This document shows positions 60,175 to 64,000 of a DNA stretch of 64,000 nucleotides, in pieces. The DNA is from Hymenobacter latericoloratus. Its GTDB lineage: Bacteria > Bacteroidota > Bacteroidia > Cytophagales > Hymenobacteraceae. The DNA is taken from the NCBI RefSeq assembly GCF_014199535.1, contig NZ_JACHNV010000006.1:124001-188000 (forward strand). Direction: 5' to 3'. Each line of letters begins with the position of its first letter. Position 1 is the first letter of the stretch. The notes beneath the pieces were generated by a model. It was not told the origin of the DNA and made no database searches. It worked only from the letters and a program-made list of their open reading frames with translations. The translations under genes were made by a program, and so were the position numbers.

Positions 60175-60330
60175 ATGAAAAAAGTACTACTCTTTGTTGG
60201 CCTGATTGGCCTTGGTCTCGGCTCCTGCAACAAAAAGTCCCAGTGCCCGGCCTACAGCAGCACGAAGGATGCTTCCCGGATTTCTTCTACCATCACGGCT
60301 CAGCACTCCGCTGCCGCCGAGCGCCAGTAG
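60175..60330 (+). CDS. Small CPAYS lipoprotein, first copy
   Basis: 51 residues from ATG 60175 (MKKVLLFVGLIGLGLG). Lipobox GLGSC with Cys18; mature part NKKSQCPAYSSTKDA and a Ser/Thr/Ala-rich tail. A homologue follows 200 bases downstream (60534-60683) with the same signal peptide and the same CPAYS motif. Function unknown; lipid-anchored peptides this small are often envelope stress-related, but that is not shown. Ends in TAG, with its own terminator. Confidence 0.72.
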   Translation: MKKVLLFVGLIGLGLGSCNKKSQCPAYSSTKDASRISSTITAQHSAAAERQ

Positions 60331-60368
60331 TACCCGCCGGGCTGCGCCCATCCTAGTCTTTATGCGTG

Positions 60369-60404
60369 AAAGCGACTTTCCTGCCTTAGGAAAGTCGCTT
60401 TTGT
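60369..60404 (+). terminator. Terminator of the first CPAYS lipoprotein
   Basis: 13-base perfect arms AAAGCGACTTTCC and GGAAAGTCGCTTT, then TTTGTATTTAT. Confidence 0.9.
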
Positions 60405-60533
60405 ATTTATCTGATAAATAATTATTTAGAACGAACCGGACAATTTCCATGTTGCCTTATCGTTACTCCGTAGAAAGCGCTGCTGTTGAGTGACTTGAAG
60501 GAGCTTTCTCAATCCAAATAATTGTATTTTAAC

Positions 60534-60683
60534 ATGAAGAAACTACTTCTGTTGGGTATTATTGCCCTGGGTGGTACAGCTTCCTGTCGGACGAAGTGCC
60601 CGGCCTACTCTGCTACCAAGCCCGACACACAGGTAGCCGCGCCAGCTATGGCCAGCACGGCGCAAGAGTCGGCGCATCAGTAG
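60534..60683 (+). CDS. Small CPAYS lipoprotein, second copy
   Basis: 49 residues from ATG 60534 (MKKLLLLGIIALGGTASC). Lipobox TASC with Cys18, mature part RTKCPAYSATKPD and an Ala-rich tail ending ESAHQ. It is a diverged tandem paralogue of the gene at 60175 and too short for usual gene finders. Its own terminator at 60705 shows it is a separate transcription unit. Confidence 0.72.
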   Translation: MKKLLLLGIIALGGTASCRTKCPAYSATKPDTQVAAPAMASTAQESAHQ

Positions 60684-60704
60684 CCGGTGCCAGCCTGTAG
60701 CTGC

Positions 60705-60751
60705 AAGAGCCGGGCCTCTTCCGAGTATTCGGAAAAGGCCCGGCTCTTTTT
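60705..60751. terminator. Terminator after the second CPAYS lipoprotein
   Basis: AAGAGCCGGGCC pairs with GGCCCGGCTCTT and continues inward as TCCGA/TCGGA; TTTTT follows. The stem also ends the convergent phosphatase gene. Confidence 0.9.
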
Positions 60752-61272
60752 CACGTGGTCTGTACAGAATCGGCCAGCATCAGGTCCGTAGCGGCCCGCA
60801 AATCGGCTACGCGGGGAAGGTAGGCGGTCGGCTCGGCGGGGCCCACCAGAATGCCCCGCACCCCTACCCCGGCCCCGGCCTGCATGTCGCGCAGCCGGTC
60901 GCCTACTATCCAGCACTGGGCCGGGTCAAGCTGAAAGCGGGCTATAGCTTTTTCCAGCATGAGAGAACCGGGCTTGCGCGCCAATGACTCCGATACGCTC
61001 GGGTGAGCCGGGGCGAAGTACAGCGCATCCAGCAGATGGCCGGTGGCTTGCTGCAGCTTCTGGTGGCAGGCCTGCACCTCGGCCGCCGAGTACAGCCCTT
61101 TGGCAATGCCCGCCTGGTTGGTTACTACAATAAGGTAGTAGCCCGCCTGCTTCAGCCGGGCCAGGCTTTCAGCTACACCGGGCAGCACCACAAATTCTTC
61201 CAGCTCCCAGACGTAGTGCCCGATTTCTTCATTTAATACCCCGTCGCGGTCCAGAAATACGGCTTTGTTCAT
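60751..61272 (-). CDS. HAD phosphatase, GmhB-like (heptose bisphosphate phosphatase)
   Basis: 173 residues. HAD motifs DRDGVLNEEIGHYV (I, Asp8 and Asp10), VVTNQAGIAKGLYS (II), RKPGSLMLEKA (III) and IVGDRLRDMQAG (IV). The pattern matches GmhB, which removes a phosphate from heptose bisphosphate on the way to LPS. The Cys residues of the GmhB zinc loop are absent (APAHPSVSESLARKP), so it may be a relative such as histidinol-phosphatase. No other heptose genes are nearby. Confidence 0.82.
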   Translation of the reverse strand: MNKAVFLDRDGVLNEEIGHYVWELEEFVVLPGVAESLARLKQAGYYLIVVTNQAGIAKGLYSAAEVQACHQKLQQATGHLLDALYFAPAHPSVSESLARKPGSLMLEKAIARFQLDPAQCWIVGDRLRDMQAGAGVGVRGILVGPAEPTAYLPRVADLRAATDLMLADSVQTT

Positions 61273-61282
61273 TGGTGATTTT

Positions 61283-61495
61283 GGGTGAGAAGGTGAATCG
61301 TGACAGGTGAATGGGAATGGAGCAAGCGGTGATAAGATGAATGATGAGCGGAAATAACCTCAACCCGGCAAAGGTAAGGCCCTACCCCAACCTGTTATCT
61401 TTGCGCCCGATTCCTGCTATCCACATCAGTTGCCTATCACTCTTCACCTGTCGCTCGTCACGATTCACTAGTTACCTTCTCACTTCCTCACCCAC
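61283..61495. repeat. Degenerate inverted repeat flanking the hemG promoter
   Basis: GGGTGAGAAGGTGAATCGTGACAGGTGAA-type words (61283-61311) recur inverted at 61438-61495, with insertions. The promoter box at 61397 lies in the loop, and the right arm ends 8 bases before the hemG ATG. Confidence 0.5.
61397..61404 (+). promoter_or_regulatory. -7 promoter box for hemG
   Basis: TATCTTTG, exact consensus; leader about 95 bases to ATG 61504. Confidence 0.5.
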
Positions 61496-61503
61496 CACAC
61501 CCC

Positions 61504-62838
61504 ATGGCCATTGCAATACTGGGCGGCGGCATTTCGGGCCTTACGCTGGCTTGGTACCTGCAGCGCGCCGGCCTCGACTACGATTTGTTTGAAGCCGCAC
61601 CGCGCCCCGGCGGTACCATTCGCTCCGAGCAGCAGGGCCCCTACCTGCTGGAAACCGGCCCCAACTCCCTGCAGCTTTCCGACGAGCTGCGGGAGCTGCT
61701 CGAGGGCCTGGGCCTGACTCCGCAGATTCAGGACGCGGCGGCCGTGAGCCAAAACCGCTACGTACTCCGGGCGGGCCGCTACCAAAAGCTCCCTTCTTCC
61801 CCGCCCGCCTTGCTTACCAGCTCTTTCTTCAGTCTGAAAGCCCGGTTTAGCGTTCTGCGGGAGCTGACCCGCCCGGCCCTACCCCCCAACCCACAGGAAA
61901 CCCTGGCCCACTTCTTCCGCCGCCGCTTCGGGCCTGAGGTGGTGGACTATGCCCTGAACCCGTTCATTTCGGGCATCTATGCCGGCGACCCGGAGCAGCT
62001 GCTCCTGCACAAAACCTTCCCGCAGCTGGCGGCCCTGGAGCAGCAGCACGGCTCGGTAGTGCGGGGCCTCATGAAAAGCAAAGGTGCCCCTGGAGGTCGG
62101 CGGCGCATCTTTACCCTGCGCGAAGGCCTGCAGACGCTTACCGATACGCTGGCGCGCAAGCTGCGCCGGGCCCATTTCGGGCAGGCCGCTACCCTGCTCC
62201 ACCGCCGCGAGGATGATGGCCTGTGGGAGCTGGAAACCACCGCCGGCCCGGCCCCCCGCCTCTACCAGCAGGTAGTGCTGGCCTTGCCGGCTTACACAGC
62301 CGCCGCGCTGCTGCAGGAGCAGTTTCCTGAAGCCGCCGCGGCCCTCGCTCAGGTGTACTACCCGCCCATGACGGCCGTGTACACGGCCTACCAGCGCGCC
62401 GACGTGCAGCACCCCCTGGACGGCTTCGGGGCCCTGCACCCCAAAGTAGAGCAGCCCTACGCCGCCGGCAGCATCTGGACCAGCTCCATCTTTCCCGGGC
62501 GGGCGCCGGCCGGACAAGTGCTGTTTACCACCTTCGTGGGGGGTAGCCAGTACGAGGCCCAGGCCCGCCAGCCCGAGGCGGAGCAGAAAGCCGCCGTGCA
62601 CCAGGAGCTCAGCCGCTTCTACGGGGTAGCCGCCGGCGCGCAGCCCCTGTGGCAGTACCGCTACTACTGGGAGCGGGCCATTCCGCAGTTTGATGCCCGC
62701 ATTGGGCCCGCCCACGCCGCCGCCGATGCCCTGGCCCCGCAGGGCCTGCACGTTACGGCCAACTGGCGGGCGGGCGTAGGCGTACCGGATTGTGTGCGCC
62801 ACGCCCGCAGCCTGGCCGCCACCCTGGCAGCAGGTTAA
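61504..62838 (+). CDS. hemG: Protoporphyrinogen oxidase (haem synthesis)
   Basis: 444 residues. FAD-dependent oxidoreductase of the HemY/PPOX type: dinucleotide motif ILGGGISGLTLAWYLQ (about 4-19), ETGPNSLQLSD, and the family stretch ALNPFISGIYAGDPEQL. The C-terminal FAD segment GVGVPDCVRHARSLAATL is present. It oxidises protoporphyrinogen IX to protoporphyrin IX, the next-to-last haem step, at the inner membrane. Often named hemY as well. Its neighbours are unrelated. Confidence 0.93.
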   Translation: MAIAILGGGISGLTLAWYLQRAGLDYDLFEAAPRPGGTIRSEQQGPYLLETGPNSLQLSDELRELLEGLGLTPQIQDAAAVSQNRYVLRAGRYQKLPSSPPALLTSSFFSLKARFSVLRELTRPALPPNPQETLAHFFRRRFGPEVVDYALNPFISGIYAGDPEQLLLHKTFPQLAALEQQHGSVVRGLMKSKGAPGGRRRIFTLREGLQTLTDTLARKLRRAHFGQAATLLHRREDDGLWELETTAGPAPRLYQQVVLALPAYTAAALLQEQFPEAAAALAQVYYPPMTAVYTAYQRADVQHPLDGFGALHPKVEQPYAAGSIWTSSIFPGRAPAGQVLFTTFVGGSQYEAQARQPEAEQKAAVHQELSRFYGVAAGAQPLWQYRYYWERAIPQFDARIGPAHAAADALAPQGLHVTANWRAGVGVPDCVRHARSLAATLAAG

Positions 62839-62957
62839 GGTCCCGGCGTTCCGCAAACAGTTTTAGCAGTTACCACTACTCTCTTTCAGAGCAAGAACTT
62901 ATGCTTCTGTCTTGTCTGTTCGTTTAAGAACACTAGCTGACAGGCAACCTGAGGCTA

Positions 62958-62965
62958 TACTTTTG
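62958..62965 (+). promoter_or_regulatory. -7 promoter box for the GT2 gene
   Basis: TACTTTTG matches TAnnTTTG; 85 bases before ATG 63050. Confidence 0.45.
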
Positions 62966-63049
62966 CATCTGTAGCTACCACCCGAAGTTTGCGCGCCATG
63001 GCCTATTTATCCACTACGGCACACCAAACAAACTTCTACCTTTACGGCA

Positions 63050-63847
63050 ATGAATAACGGGCTTGTCCTGATACCGACCTACAACGAGCGTGAGAATGCG
63101 GAGCTGATTATCCGTAAGGTCTTTTCATTGCCCCAACCCTTCGATGTGCTCATCATCGACGACGGCTCGCCGGATGGTACGGCCGAGATTGTGCGCGGCC
63201 TGTTGCCCGAGTTTGAGGGCCGGCTGTTTCTGGAGGAGCGCACGGGTAAGCTGGGCCTGGGTACAGCCTATATTCATGGCTTCCGCTGGGCGCTGGCGCG
63301 CGGCTACGAGTACATCTTTGAGATGGACGCCGACTTCTCCCACAACCCCGACGACCTGATCCGCCTCTACGATGCCTGCGCCCACCAGGGCTACGATCTG
63401 GCCATCGGCTCGCGCTACATTCAGGGGGTGAACGTGGTGAACTGGCCCATGGACCGGGTGCTGATGTCGTATTTTGCCTCGGCCTACGTGCGCCTGATTA
63501 CCCGCATGCCCATCATGGATGCCACCGCTGGCTTTAAGTGCTACACGGCCCAGGTGCTGCGCACCATCCCCCTCGACCAGATCAAGTTTGTGGGCTACGC
63601 CTTCCAGATTGAGATGAAGTGGCTGGCGTACAAGTACGGCTTCCGCCTGAAAGAAGTGCCCATCATTTTCACAGACCGCACCCGGGGCGCGTCCAAAATG
63701 AGCAAGGGTATTTTCAAGGAAGCCCTGTTTGGAGTAGTTCAGATGAAGATCAGCAGCTGGTTTCGACGCTTCGAGCGGGTAGCGCCCCAGCGCGAGGCCG
63801 CAACCCGGGCCGCAGTACCCGCAACCTCGGCTCCCAAAACCCGGTAA
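63050..63847 (+). CDS. GT2 polyprenol-phosphate mannosyl/glycosyl transferase (dolichol-phosphate mannose synthase-like)
   Basis: 265 residues. GT-A fold with LIPTYNERENAELII, nucleotide site IIDDGSPDGTAE (about 36-47), metal motif EMDADFSHNPDD (about 92-103) and the DPM signature IGSRYIQGVNVVNWP with the C-terminal region DRTRGASKMSKGIFKEALFG. It transfers a sugar from a nucleotide donor to polyprenyl phosphate, and such a product could feed GT39 enzymes like the one at 9667-11238. No membrane anchor domain follows, as in the short DPM1-like forms. Confidence 0.92.
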   Translation: MNNGLVLIPTYNERENAELIIRKVFSLPQPFDVLIIDDGSPDGTAEIVRGLLPEFEGRLFLEERTGKLGLGTAYIHGFRWALARGYEYIFEMDADFSHNPDDLIRLYDACAHQGYDLAIGSRYIQGVNVVNWPMDRVLMSYFASAYVRLITRMPIMDATAGFKCYTAQVLRTIPLDQIKFVGYAFQIEMKWLAYKYGFRLKEVPIIFTDRTRGASKMSKGIFKEALFGVVQMKISSWFRRFERVAPQREAATRAAVPATSAPKTR

Positions 63848-63913
63848 GCTACCTCGGGTACGGCTTGGGTACCTGGCAGCGGCATATGGTGCTGGTCGCG
63901 TATCTTACCGCCC

Positions 63914-64000
63914 ATGGAAACTACTCCGCTCTTCTGGGTTGGCTTCAACGCCTTTGTGCTGGCCCTGCTACTGCTTGATTTGCTTGTGTTCAACCGCAAG
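63914..64000 (+). CDS. TerC family membrane protein, 5' part only
   Basis: 29 codons from ATG 63914 to the window edge (METTPLFWVGFNAFVLALLL, then DLLVFNRK). The first helix and the DLLVFNR ending resemble the start of the Alx/TerC family. The rest lies beyond the window. Confidence 0.6.
   Translation, partial: METTPLFWVGFNAFVLALLLLDLLVFNRK

Overview
The window looks like a chromosome segment of a Hymenobacter-type bacterium (Bacteroidota, Cytophagales). The sequence is GC-rich. Starts lack Shine-Dalgarno sequences, several genes sit behind the Bacteroidota -7 box TAnnTTTG, and the gene set is typical: FAS1 and DUF4136 lipoproteins, DUF4369/TlpA thioredoxin, GT3 glycogen synthase, BBP2-like porin, kdpF. 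This is inference from content; there is no rRNA in the window. I see no tRNA, CRISPR, prophage, integrase or transposase.

Layout. 0.4-4 kb: minus-strand GH43 lipoprotein, two small envelope proteins and an aldo/keto reductase. 4-9.4 kb: a fatty-acid desaturase broken by an in-frame stop, an ElaA-like acetyltransferase, a PAS-only protein with a small CZB-like partner, and a secreted M28 peptidase. 9.6-17.8 kb: GT39 glycosyltransferase, an outer-membrane beta-barrel protein, a YfcC transporter behind a 500-bp foldback repeat, and two tandem YetF/DUF421 proteins with zinc ribbons. 17.9-24.3 kb: a GH13 enzyme with a GT3 glycogen synthase (glycogen metabolism), a FAS1 lipoprotein, a DUF4198 protein and a STAS protein. 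24.5-32.6 kb: rnz, a queuosine-precursor transporter, trpS, a CoA-transferase, a GAF protein, a methyltransferase and a Gfo/Idh/MocA oxidoreductase.

32.7-42.6 kb is the most interesting part. It is a minus-strand potassium-uptake operon that reads: small conserved-looking protein, unannotated 26-residue membrane peptide, kdpF, kdpA, kdpB, kdpC, outer-membrane porin, KdpD sensor half, separate histidine kinase. KdpFABC is the P-type K+ pump. The split KdpD and the kinase would sense K+ or turgor, and a nearby sigma-54 (NtrC-type) response regulator at 44.1-45.5 kb is a candidate partner in place of the usual OmpR-type KdpE. Five successive gene junctions of this operon each hold a palindromic repeat, each from a different sequence family. 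The kinase is cut by an amber stop just before its last 19 codons.

42.8-64 kb holds housekeeping genes: TlpA-like thioredoxin, DEAD-box helicase, menA, a HAD phosphatase, glutathione peroxidase, a KAS III-like enzyme, a LOG protein, argS, TerC, a divergent ureohydrolase/arginine decarboxylase pair (polyamines), two tandem CPAYS lipoproteins, a GmhB-like phosphatase, protoporphyrinogen oxidase, a dolichol-phosphate-mannose-synthase-like GT2 and the start of a second TerC gene.

Two themes run through the window: at least a dozen palindromic (foldback) intergenic repeats of many families, often ending a few bases from a start codon, and three otherwise good genes interrupted by single nonsense codons.
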